From contig CALZHV010000013.1 of assembly GCA_945787485.1 (NCBI GenBank), positions 1 to 21,664 of the forward strand: a stretch of DNA of 21,664 nt, given 5' to 3'. The notes beneath the pieces were generated by a model, which saw nothing but the letters and a program-made list of their open reading frames with translations, ran no database searches and was not told the origin of the DNA. This DNA is from an uncultured Lachnospiraceae bacterium. Its GTDB lineage: Bacteria; Bacillota; Clostridia; Lachnospirales; Lachnospiraceae. Both the position numbers and the translations under genes were made by a program. Positions 14,733-21,664 of this stretch are shown here, one piece after another. Each line of letters starts with the position of its first letter. Position 1 is the stretch's first letter.

Positions 14733-15257
14733 ATGAAAAAAGTTGAAGATTATATGACAAGCATACCTGATTTTCCAAAAGAGGGTATAATATTCAGAGA
14801 TATAACAAGTGTTTTGGAAAATAAAGACGGACTTAAGCTTGCAATAGATGAAATGAATTCATTGCTCGAAGGAGTGGAGTTTGATTGTATAGCAGGTGCA
14901 GAGTCAAGAGGATTTATTTTTGGAGCGCCAATTGCTTATATGAACAATAAAGGTTTTGTGCCTGTCAGAAAAGAAGGAAAACTCCCAAGAGAAACTGTTA
15001 AAGCAAGTTATGATTTGGAATATGGTTCTGCTACAATAGAGATTCACAAGGATGCAATCAAGCCGGGTGATAAGGTAGTGTTGGTGGATGATTTGATTGC
15101 CACAGGAGGAACCATGGAAGCTACTGCTAAACTCATTGAACAGCTTGGAGGAGAAGTTGTGAAAATGATTTTTCTTATAGAACTCGTCGACTTGAAAGGA
15201 AGAGAAGTATTAAGTAAATATGATATCGCTTCAGTAATTAAGTATGAGGGCGAATAA
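14733..15257 (+). CDS. apt: Adenine phosphoribosyltransferase
   Basis: A 174-residue type I phosphoribosyltransferase that converts adenine and PRPP to AMP. The start region with I-P-D-F-P-K-E-G-I-I-F-R-D-I-T-S is typical of Apt, and the PRPP-binding motif V-L-V-D-D-L-I-A-T-G-G-T is at 116-127. The protein is full length with no odd residues. GGGAGGAG ends a few bases before the ATG. Placement directly before rel is a conserved Clostridia and Bacillus arrangement that links purine salvage to (p)ppGpp metabolism, where GTP and PRPP levels matter. No purine riboswitch is present upstream; the gap to recJ is only 26 bases. Confidence 0.97.
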   Translation: MKKVEDYMTSIPDFPKEGIIFRDITSVLENKDGLKLAIDEMNSLLEGVEFDCIAGAESRGFIFGAPIAYMNNKGFVPVRKEGKLPRETVKASYDLEYGSATIEIHKDAIKPGDKVVLVDDLIATGGTMEATAKLIEQLGGEVVKMIFLIELVDLKGREVLSKYDIASVIKYEGE

Positions 15258-15323
15258 TCATGTATTCAGGTTTTTATATGAAATAATATTTTACATTCAT
15301 TAAGACGGAAAGAAGTGATAGTG

Positions 15324-17582
15324 ATGGCAGATGAAGCAAACCAAAAGGATACATTTAAAAAGGAATTGAGCAAGCCGGCTGATTTTACACCGGTAGAAGA
15401 ATTGTACAAGCAGCTTATTGATACTATAGTAAAGTATCATCCTTCCTCAGATGTATCGGGAATTGAAAAAGCATATAAGATAGCTTATGAGGCACATAAG
15501 GGTCAGAAGCGTAAATCGGGAGAGCCTTATATTATTCACCCTCTTTGTGTTGCAATAATATTGGCGGAGCTTGAACTAGACAAAGAAACGATAATTGCGG
15601 GTATTCTTCATGATGTTGTGGAAGATACGGTTATGACAACCGATGAAATCACAAAAGAATTCTCTGAAGAAATTGCATTACTTGTAGATGGTGTAACAAA
15701 GCTTACACAGTTGGATTTGTCTCAGGACAAGATAGAGATTCAGGCAGAAAATTTAAGAAAAATGTTCCTCGCCATGGCTAAGGATATAAGAGTAATTCTT
15801 ATAAAGCTGGCAGACAGACTGCATAATTTGAGGACATTGCAATACCAAAGCCCTGCAAAGCAGATAGAAAAAGCAAGGGAAACTATGGATATATATGCTC
15901 CGATAGCTCACAGACTCGGTATTTCTAAGATTAAGATAGAGCTTGACGATTTATCAATGAAATATTTGTATCCGGATGTTTATAAAACTCTTTCAGAGGA
16001 AGTTAAGACAAGAGTTTCTTCCGGAGAAGAATTCATTAATAATATGGTCAAGGAAGTAAAGCATTATATGGATGAAAACGGCATAGTCTGTGAAGTAGAC
16101 GGAAGAGTAAAGCATCTCTTTAGCATTTACAAAAAGATGAAGACTCAGAATAAGACTCTTGATCAGATTTATGATGTACATGCCATTCGTATAAAAGTTG
16201 AGACGGTGCGTGACTGCTATGCAGCACTTGGTATAATCCATGAGAATTATAAGCCTATTCCGGGCAGGTTTAAGGATTATATTGCAATGCCAAAACAAAA
16301 CATGTACCAGTCGCTTCACACTACACTTATCGGACCGGGTGGTAAGCCGTTTGAAATTCAGATTAGAACTTATGAAATGCATAAGACAGCTGAATATGGT
16401 ATCGCCGCACATTGGAAATATAAAGAGGGTGGCGGTTCGACAAACAAAGAAGAAGAGAAGCTTAGCTGGCTTCGTCAGGTGCTTGAGTGGCAGGACACAA
16501 CTTCCGACAACAAAGAATTTATGAGCTTTGTAAAAACAGATTTTGACCTTTTTTCAGATCAGGTATACTGTTTTACTCCGGCAGGTGATATAAAGAATCT
16601 TCCAAAGGGTTCTACACCGATAGATTTTGCTTACAGCATTCATACGGCAGTTGGTAACAAGCTTATAGGAGCACGAGTTAACGGAAGACAGGTTCCTATA
16701 GAAACAGAGCTCCATAATGGTGACAGAGTTGAAATTGTTACATCTCAGAATTCAAAGGGACCAAGCATGGACTGGTTAAATGTAGTAAAAAGCTCTCAGG
16801 CGAAAACAAAGATTAATCAGTGGTTCAGACAGGAAAATAAAGTTGATAATATACAGAAGGGAAAAGATGCAATAGCAGCTTACTGTAAGACAAAAAATAT
16901 TAATCTTTCTGAGATTATGACACCTGAGCTGATGGAAAAAACGCTTCAGAGATACAATTTCGCCAGCTGGGATGCAATGCTTGCATCTATTGGACATGGC
17001 GGAATTAAAGAAGGTCAGATTGTTAACAGACTTGTCGAGGAATATAACAAGCAGGAAGCAAGTAAGATTACTGAGGAACAGATAGTAGAGAAAATAAATA
17101 TGCCGGGACGAGGAACAAAAGGTCCTAAAGGAGGAATTATTGTTCAGGGTATAGATGATGTTGCGGTGAGATTTTCGAAATGCTGTACACCTGTTCCCGG
17201 AGATGATATTGTCGGATATGTTACACGAGGCCGAGGAATATCAATTCATAGGACAGATTGTATAAATGTTATCTGTATGGATGAATTTGACCGAGAAAGA
17301 CTTATTGAAGCGGAGTGGGCAAGCAAGGATGCTGTGTCAGAGCTTTACAGCACGGAAATTAATATCTATGCAAATGACAGTAAGGGGCTGGTATTTGAAC
17401 TATCCAAGATATTTAATGAAGCAAATATAAATCTTACAGGTATGAATGTTCGTGTCAACAAAAACGGTAAGGCAACAGTGTCCGTTAAATTTGAGGTTCA
17501 TTCAAAAGAACAGCTTAATAAGGTTATAGCAAAGATTAGAAATATTGAAGGAATAATTGATATAGAAAGAACAACCGGTTAA
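15324..17582 (+). CDS. relA: Bifunctional (p)ppGpp synthetase/hydrolase (Rel)
   Basis: A 752-residue long RSH protein. The N-terminal hydrolase has H58, H72 and the H96-D97 pair of an intact HD site. The synthetase domain carries R-F-K-D at 315-318, the RXKD form found in enzymes with both activities, plus the Y-Q-S-L-H-T segment. A TGS domain starts near 414, a conserved Cys/His region (C-C-T-P) is near 618-622, and an ACT domain covers about 677-750. The protein should make (p)ppGpp on stalled ribosomes and degrade it otherwise. I chose the ATG at 15324 over in-frame GTGs at 15315 and 15321 because the AGAAGTGAT pairing region lies just before it and M-A-D-E is a usual start. The 66-base gap after apt is AT-rich and may hold a weak promoter. 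Confidence 0.96.
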   Translation: MADEANQKDTFKKELSKPADFTPVEELYKQLIDTIVKYHPSSDVSGIEKAYKIAYEAHKGQKRKSGEPYIIHPLCVAIILAELELDKETIIAGILHDVVEDTVMTTDEITKEFSEEIALLVDGVTKLTQLDLSQDKIEIQAENLRKMFLAMAKDIRVILIKLADRLHNLRTLQYQSPAKQIEKARETMDIYAPIAHRLGISKIKIELDDLSMKYLYPDVYKTLSEEVKTRVSSGEEFINNMVKEVKHYMDENGIVCEVDGRVKHLFSIYKKMKTQNKTLDQIYDVHAIRIKVETVRDCYAALGIIHENYKPIPGRFKDYIAMPKQNMYQSLHTTLIGPGGKPFEIQIRTYEMHKTAEYGIAAHWKYKEGGGSTNKEEEKLSWLRQVLEWQDTTSDNKEFMSFVKTDFDLFSDQVYCFTPAGDIKNLPKGSTPIDFAYSIHTAVGNKLIGARVNGRQVPIETELHNGDRVEIVTSQNSKGPSMDWLNVVKSSQAKTKINQWFRQENKVDNIQKGKDAIAAYCKTKNINLSEIMTPELMEKTLQRYNFASWDAMLASIGHGGIKEGQIVNRLVEEYNKQEASKITEEQIVEKINMPGRGTKGPKGGIIVQGIDDVAVRFSKCCTPVPGDDIVGYVTRGRGISIHRTDCINVICMDEFDRERLIEAEWASKDAVSELYSTEINIYANDSKGLVFELSKIFNEANINLTGMNVRVNKNGKATVSVKFEVHSKEQLNKVIAKIRNIEGIIDIERTTG

Positions 17583-17591
17583 GGAGATTAT

Positions 17592-18224
17592 ATGAAAGAT
17601 AGTATTGTAATTACCAATATACTTGGTTCATTTGCAACAAATTGTTATACGGTTGCAAATCAGGAAACAAGAGATGCAGTTATTATTGATCCGGCTGCTA
17701 GGGCAGATTTTTTGATAGATTTAATCAAAAAAGAAAAATTTAATTTAAAGGCAGTGCTTCTTACACATGGACATATTGACCATATCGGAGCATTGACCGG
17801 ATTAAGAGAAGCATATCCGGAGCTTGTTGTATACGCCTGCGAGGACGAAAAGGAAGTGCTTGAAAGCAGTGTTTATAATCTGTCATCCATGTTTGGACAT
17901 GCCACGGAAGAAAAGGCTGATATTTATTTAGAGGATGGACAGGAAATTGAACTTATCGGTAAAAAAATCAAATGTATTCATGTTCCGGGACATACAAAGG
18001 GTGGAATGTGCTATTATTTTGAAGAGGATAAAAAGCTCTTTTCAGGAGACACACTTTTTGCATTTAGCATAGGACGTTCGGATTTTCCAACAGGAGATGC
18101 TGATGCGCTGATAGATAATATTGAAAAAAAATTGTTTACTTTGCCTGAAGAGGTTATTGTCTATCCGGGACATAACGACAGAACTACAATAAAAAGAGAA
18201 AAAAATGGTAATCCATATTTCTAG
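17592..18224 (+). CDS. MBL-fold metallo-hydrolase, glyoxalase II-like
   Basis: A 210-residue metallo-beta-lactamase-fold hydrolase. The metal ligands are all present: H59-x-H61-x-D63-H64, H134 in P-G-H-T-K-G-G, D153 in F-S-G-D-T-L-F and H194 in Y-P-G-H-N. This is the compact YcbL/GloB-like form without the C-terminal substrate domain of true glyoxalase II. The physiological substrate is unknown; thioester hydrolysis is the family norm. AAGGAG at 17581-17586 overlaps the rel stop codon. Its place between rel and hemZ is conserved in Clostridia, but this does not reveal its job. Confidence 0.92.
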   Translation: MKDSIVITNILGSFATNCYTVANQETRDAVIIDPAARADFLIDLIKKEKFNLKAVLLTHGHIDHIGALTGLREAYPELVVYACEDEKEVLESSVYNLSSMFGHATEEKADIYLEDGQEIELIGKKIKCIHVPGHTKGGMCYYFEEDKKLFSGDTLFAFSIGRSDFPTGDADALIDNIEKKLFTLPEEVIVYPGHNDRTTIKREKNGNPYF

Positions 18225-18238
18225 AAAAGGCAGATAAT

Positions 18239-19681
18239 ATGATTTATTTACAGCAGGATAGTGAATTATACAATAATGATTTACGGGCTATGATAATGGC
18301 ATTTTATCCCGGTGTGAAAATTGTTGAAGCTGAGTCAAAGGGGATGGAATTTGATTTTTCATTTATAGCAAGGTACGAGGAATCACAATCAGAATTTGCT
18401 ATAATTGATAAATCAAAGCATATCTCACAAATTGTGCAAGGTGACTATCGGGATAAACAGGTATTTAGAAATAAGCTTAAGAGAGCAATATATAAAATTT
18501 TATGTGAATATACAGACAGAGTATTGCCATGGGGAGACCTTACCGGTGTAAGACCGACCAAAATTGCTATGGCAAAGCTTACCTGTGGCTGTTCATATGA
18601 AGATACGGTGTTGCACTATAAAAATGAATATGAAGTATCTGATAAAAAAGCAAGGCTTGCAACAACTGTTGCCGTTCACGAAAAAGAGCTTGTGGAAAAA
18701 GTCGATAAACTAAATGACTATTGTCTTTATGTCGGAATACCTTTTTGCCCGAGCAGGTGTCTTTATTGCTCCTTTACATCGTATCCTGTCGGTGTATATG
18801 CACAAAAATCAAATGTTTACATTGATACGTTGGTAAAAGAAATTGAAGAAGTAGCAAAAAGGCAGCAGGGTAAAAGGCTTGTGTCGGTATATGTCGGCGG
18901 AGGAACACCAACATCAATTACAAGTGAGCTTATTGATAGACTGTTAAGTGCCATCGATAATAATTTTGATTTGACTAATGTGTTAGAATATACCGTGGAA
19001 GCCGGAAGACCGGACAGCATTACTGTCGATAAGCTTCGGGTCATGAAAAATCACAATGTTACAAGGATAAGTATAAATCCACAGACAATGAATGATAAGA
19101 CTCTTTCTGTAATCGGAAGAGCACATAACAGCGAGCAGACGAAAGAAGTATTTAAGCTTGCGAGAGAGTGTGGCTTTGATAATATTAACATGGATATTAT
19201 TGCAGGACTTCCGGGTGAGAATATTGATTCAATGTTATATACATTAAATGAAATTGAGAAATTAAACCCTGACAGTCTCACTGTTCATTCTCTGGCTATA
19301 AAAAGGGCGGCTAATTTGAATCAACAGATGGACGGTTATAAGGACAGTATTCACAAGGATATGGATTTAATGCTTGACACTGTTGGAGAGTATGCAGTGA
19401 AAATGGGCATGCAGCCTTATTATATGTACAGACAAAAAAATATAGGCGGAAATCTCGAAAATGTAGGATATTCCAGAGAAAATAAAGAATGTATATATAA
19501 TATTTTGATTATGGAAGAGATAACTGATATAATAGCTGTTGGTGCCGGAGCATCAACAAAGCTTGTATTCCATGATGAAAACAGAGTAGAGCGTGTGGAA
19601 AATTGTAAATCCGTTGATGATTACATAGAGCGTTTTGATGAAATGCTGGCACGTAAGGATAAATATAGTAAAAATGTTTAA
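18239..19681 (+). CDS. hemZ: Radical SAM protein HemZ (coproporphyrinogen III dehydrogenase-like)
   Basis: A 480-residue HemN-superfamily radical SAM protein. The cluster motif is C170-x3-C174-x2-C177 in a P-F-C-P-S-R-C-L-Y-C-S-F context, followed by V-G-G-G-T-P near 219-225 and N-P-Q-T-M near 281. An N-terminal stretch of about 165 residues, including W-G-D-L-T-G-V-R-P-T-K, is typical of HemZ and absent from HemN and HemW. HemZ is named for oxygen-independent oxidative decarboxylation of coproporphyrinogen III. Many Clostridia with this gene lack a full haem pathway, so the true role here may differ. It starts 14 bases after the MBL gene with AAAAGG upstream. Confidence 0.92.
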   Translation: MIYLQQDSELYNNDLRAMIMAFYPGVKIVEAESKGMEFDFSFIARYEESQSEFAIIDKSKHISQIVQGDYRDKQVFRNKLKRAIYKILCEYTDRVLPWGDLTGVRPTKIAMAKLTCGCSYEDTVLHYKNEYEVSDKKARLATTVAVHEKELVEKVDKLNDYCLYVGIPFCPSRCLYCSFTSYPVGVYAQKSNVYIDTLVKEIEEVAKRQQGKRLVSVYVGGGTPTSITSELIDRLLSAIDNNFDLTNVLEYTVEAGRPDSITVDKLRVMKNHNVTRISINPQTMNDKTLSVIGRAHNSEQTKEVFKLARECGFDNINMDIIAGLPGENIDSMLYTLNEIEKLNPDSLTVHSLAIKRAANLNQQMDGYKDSIHKDMDLMLDTVGEYAVKMGMQPYYMYRQKNIGGNLENVGYSRENKECIYNILIMEEITDIIAVGAGASTKLVFHDENRVERVENCKSVDDYIERFDEMLARKDKYSKNV

Positions 19682-19772
19682 TTTGAAGAAAAGTTCAGAT
19701 GCTAAATTGTATTATTAATTTAGTAAATTATTAAAGCATACAAAAATATAAACAATACCGGGAGGAACTCTT
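19682..19772 (+). other. Intergenic region between hemZ and hisS; weak promoter possible
   Basis: These 91 bases are very AT-rich. A weak 7-bp inverted repeat (19702-19708 with 19717-19723) and a poor promoter-like pair, TTGTAT at 19707-19712 with TATTAA at 19729-19734 (16-bp spacer), are all I see. GGGAGG at 19759-19765 is the hisS ribosome binding site. There is no T-box antiterminator core (TGGnACCGCG) and no room for a full T-box leader. Confidence 0.45.
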
Positions 19773-21032
19773 ATGGCTATGAAAAAAAAGCCTGTTACAG
19801 GAATGAAAGACATAATGCCTATGGAAATGGAAATCAGGGATTATGTGATTGGATTAATAAAGGAAACATACAGAAGCTTTGGATTTTGTTCAGTTGAAAC
19901 ACCTTGTGTTGAGCACATAGAAAACTTAAGCAGCAAGCAGGGTGGAGAAAACGAGAAGCTTATATTTAAAATTTTAAAACGTGGTGAAAAACTTAAAATA
20001 GATGAAGCAAAGGAAGAAATAGATCTTGTGGATGGTGGTTTGAGATATGACCTTACGGTTCCTCTTTCAAGATATTATTCAAACAATGCAAATGATCTTC
20101 CAAATCCGTTTAAAGCATTACAAATGGGAAATGTATGGAGAGCAGACAGACCACAGCGTGGCAGATATCGTCAGTTTATGCAATGTGATATTGATATTTT
20201 GGGAGAAAGCACAATTCTTGCAGAAATTGAGCTTATACTCGCTACAACAACATTACTTGGAAAACTGGATTTTGAAAACTTTACAATTAGAATTAATGAC
20301 AGAAGAATATTAAAGGCAATGGCTGCATACAGCGGTTTCCCTGAGAGTGATTATGATAAGGTATTTATTATCCTCGACAAAATGGATAAGATTGGTCTTG
20401 ATGGCGTTAAGGAAGAGCTTATCGGTGAAGGATATGATGCATCATCAGTTGAAAAGTACCTTAAGCTTTTTGAAACGGTTACAAATGATGTAAGCGGTGT
20501 AAGGTATATTAAAGATACACTTGGTGATTTTCTTGATGAAGAAATAGCTTCTAATCTTGAAACAATAATTAAAACTGTCGAGAGTTCAAAGAGTGCAAGC
20601 TTTAAGATGTCCTTTGACCCAACGCTTGTAAGAGGCATGTCATATTATACAGGACCTATTTTTGAGATTTCAATGGATGAGTTTGGAGGCTCTGTAGGTG
20701 GTGGTGGAAGATATGATGAAATGATTGGGAAATTTACCGGTAATCAGACACCTGCATGCGGATTTTCAATTGGATTTGAACGAATTGTAATGCTCTTGCT
20801 TGAGAGAGAATATAAAGTTCCGACAAGTAAGGTTAAAATTGCTTACCTTGTAGAAAAGAATATGCCGGATGAAAAGATGATGGCTATATTTGAAAAGGCT
20901 AAGGCTGAAAGGATATCCGGTAAGCAGGTTAACATAGCAATAATGAAGAAAAATAAAAAGTTCCAGAAGGAACAGATGATGCAGGACGGCTATGAAGAGT
21001 TTGTAGAATTTTTTTGTGATAAGGAGATATAG
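19773..21032 (+). CDS. hisS: Histidyl-tRNA synthetase, eukaryote-like motif type
   Basis: A 419-residue class II aminoacyl-tRNA synthetase. It has L-R-Y-D-L-T-V-P near residue 90, motif 2 starting at R123 with G-R-Y-R-Q-F-M-Q-C-D, N-D-R-R-I-L near 172, the HisRS signature V-R-G-M-S-Y-Y-T-G-P-I-F-E near 288-300, G-G-G-G-R-Y-D near 310 and motif 3 with G-F-E-R (R337). The L-R-Y-D-L-T-V-P, Q-C-D-x-D and N-D-R-R-I-L segments resemble eukaryotic HisRS rather than the usual bacterial L-R-P-E-G-T form. It charges tRNA-His. The C-terminal anticodon-binding domain (about 345-419) is a little short. The gene is followed two bases after its stop by aspS, as in many Firmicutes. GGGAGG at 19759-19765 supports the start. 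Confidence 0.93.
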   Translation: MAMKKKPVTGMKDIMPMEMEIRDYVIGLIKETYRSFGFCSVETPCVEHIENLSSKQGGENEKLIFKILKRGEKLKIDEAKEEIDLVDGGLRYDLTVPLSRYYSNNANDLPNPFKALQMGNVWRADRPQRGRYRQFMQCDIDILGESTILAEIELILATTTLLGKLDFENFTIRINDRRILKAMAAYSGFPESDYDKVFIILDKMDKIGLDGVKEELIGEGYDASSVEKYLKLFETVTNDVSGVRYIKDTLGDFLDEEIASNLETIIKTVESSKSASFKMSFDPTLVRGMSYYTGPIFEISMDEFGGSVGGGGRYDEMIGKFTGNQTPACGFSIGFERIVMLLLEREYKVPTSKVKIAYLVEKNMPDEKMMAIFEKAKAERISGKQVNIAIMKKNKKFQKEQMMQDGYEEFVEFFCDKEI

Positions 21033-21034
21033 TG

Positions 21035-21664
21035 ATGGCAGAGTCAATGCTTGGACTTAAAAGAAGTCACAGATGTACAGAAGTAAATAATACTATGGTT
21101 GACCAGACTGTAACAGTCATGGGATGGGTTCAGAAGAGCAGAAATAAAGGTGGAATTATCTTTGTTGATCTTAGAGACCGCAGTGGTATTTTACAGATTA
21201 TTTTTGAAGAAGCAAAATGTGGAAAAGAAGCATTTGAGAAGGCTGAAAAGTTAAGAAGTGAGTTTGTAGCAGCCATTACAGGTGTTGTTGCAAAACGTGG
21301 CGGTGCAGTAAATGATAACCTTGCTACAGGTGATATTGAGATTATTGCAAGTGATATTAGAATCCTTTCAGAAGCAGAAACACCACCATTTCCAATTGAA
21401 GAAAACAGCAAGACTAAGGAAGAATTAAGACTTAAATACAGATATCTTGATTTGAGAAGACCTGATCTTCAGAAAAATATCATAATGAGAAGTAAGGTTA
21501 CAACTCTTACAAGAGCATTTCTTGCAGAAAACGGATTTATAGAAATTGAAACACCAACTCTTTGTAAGTCAACACCTGAGGGCGCAAGAGATTACCTTGT
21601 ACCGAGTCGTGTGCATCCGGGCAATTTCTATGCATTGCCACAGTCACCACAGATTTACAAGCAG
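21035..21664 (+). CDS. aspS: Aspartyl-tRNA synthetase (partial, 3' end beyond window)
   Basis: The first 210 codons of a class II synthetase; the frame is open at the window end. An N-terminal OB anticodon-binding domain (about 15-110) includes V-M-G-W-V-Q and F-V-D-L-R-D-R-S-G. The catalytic domain begins with R-Y-L-D-L-R-R-P and motif 1, G-F-I-E-I-E-T-P-T-L. T-P-E-G-A-R-D-Y-L-V-P-S-R and P-Q-S-P-Q-I-Y-K-Q match bacterial AspRS, which usually has about 590 residues with a GAD insertion still to come. Whether it is discriminating or also charges tRNA-Asn cannot be told from this part. AAGGAG at 21021-21026 lies in the hisS end, so translation is coupled. Confidence 0.96.
   Translation, partial: MAESMLGLKRSHRCTEVNNTMVDQTVTVMGWVQKSRNKGGIIFVDLRDRSGILQIIFEEAKCGKEAFEKAEKLRSEFVAAITGVVAKRGGAVNDNLATGDIEIIASDIRILSEAETPPFPIEENSKTKEELRLKYRYLDLRRPDLQKNIIMRSKVTTLTRAFLAENGFIEIETPTLCKSTPEGARDYLVPSRVHPGNFYALPQSPQIYKQ

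Noticed and set aside
15993..16412. 139-codon minus-strand open frame under rel
   Set aside because: It lies antisense to the conserved synthetase domain; no ribosome binding logic or domain supports it.

Overview
The window looks like a chromosomal stretch of an anaerobic, low-GC Clostridia bacterium, most likely Lachnospiraceae. The AT-rich composition, strong AGGAGG-type ribosome binding sites, the SCIFF peptide with its radical SAM maturase, a fused SecDF, a bifunctional Rel and the order secDF-recJ-apt-rel-MBL-hemZ-hisS-aspS all fit that group. All genes are on the + strand and packed tightly. No gap exceeds 150 bases, so there is no long gene-free stretch. I found no tRNA, rRNA, insertion sequence, CRISPR array or recognisable riboswitch.

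Region 1 (1-6118) is the accessory part. It opens with the 3' end of a gene whose protein tail is a tandem repeat of acidic segments, each carrying a T-[D/S]-V-L core. This resembles a multi-copy phosphothreonine ligand for FHA domains. Fourteen bases later comes a 1633-residue secreted, membrane-anchored protein built mostly of Ig-like repeats. After a strong hairpin terminator comes a PP2C Ser/Thr phosphatase. Together they suggest a surface structure linked to a Ser/Thr kinase, FHA and phosphatase system whose kinase would lie upstream of the window.

Region 2 (6167-8963) holds a HAD hydrolase, a PII-like small protein 5 bases upstream of a CPA2 cation/proton antiporter with a repetitive Lys/Thr-rich tail, and a small four-helix membrane protein of the kind often found beside scfA.

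Region 3 (9063-10674) is the ranthipeptide locus: scfA, encoding the 46-residue six-cysteine SCIFF precursor, and scfB, its radical SAM/SPASM maturase. A hairpin separates the two genes. An extended -10 promoter precedes scfA, and a perfect 9-bp inverted repeat covers its -10 box.

Region 4 (10678-21664) is the conserved housekeeping run: protein export (SecDF), DNA repair (RecJ), purine salvage (Apt), (p)ppGpp metabolism (Rel), an MBL-fold hydrolase, the radical SAM protein HemZ, and histidyl- and aspartyl-tRNA synthetases. The last gene runs off the window.

The points most worth a second look are the phosphothreonine-like tail beside the PP2C gene, the PII-antiporter pair with its repeat tail, the inverted repeat over the scfA promoter, a SecDF lacking the usual SecF-half transmembrane Asp, and a HisRS with eukaryote-like motifs.
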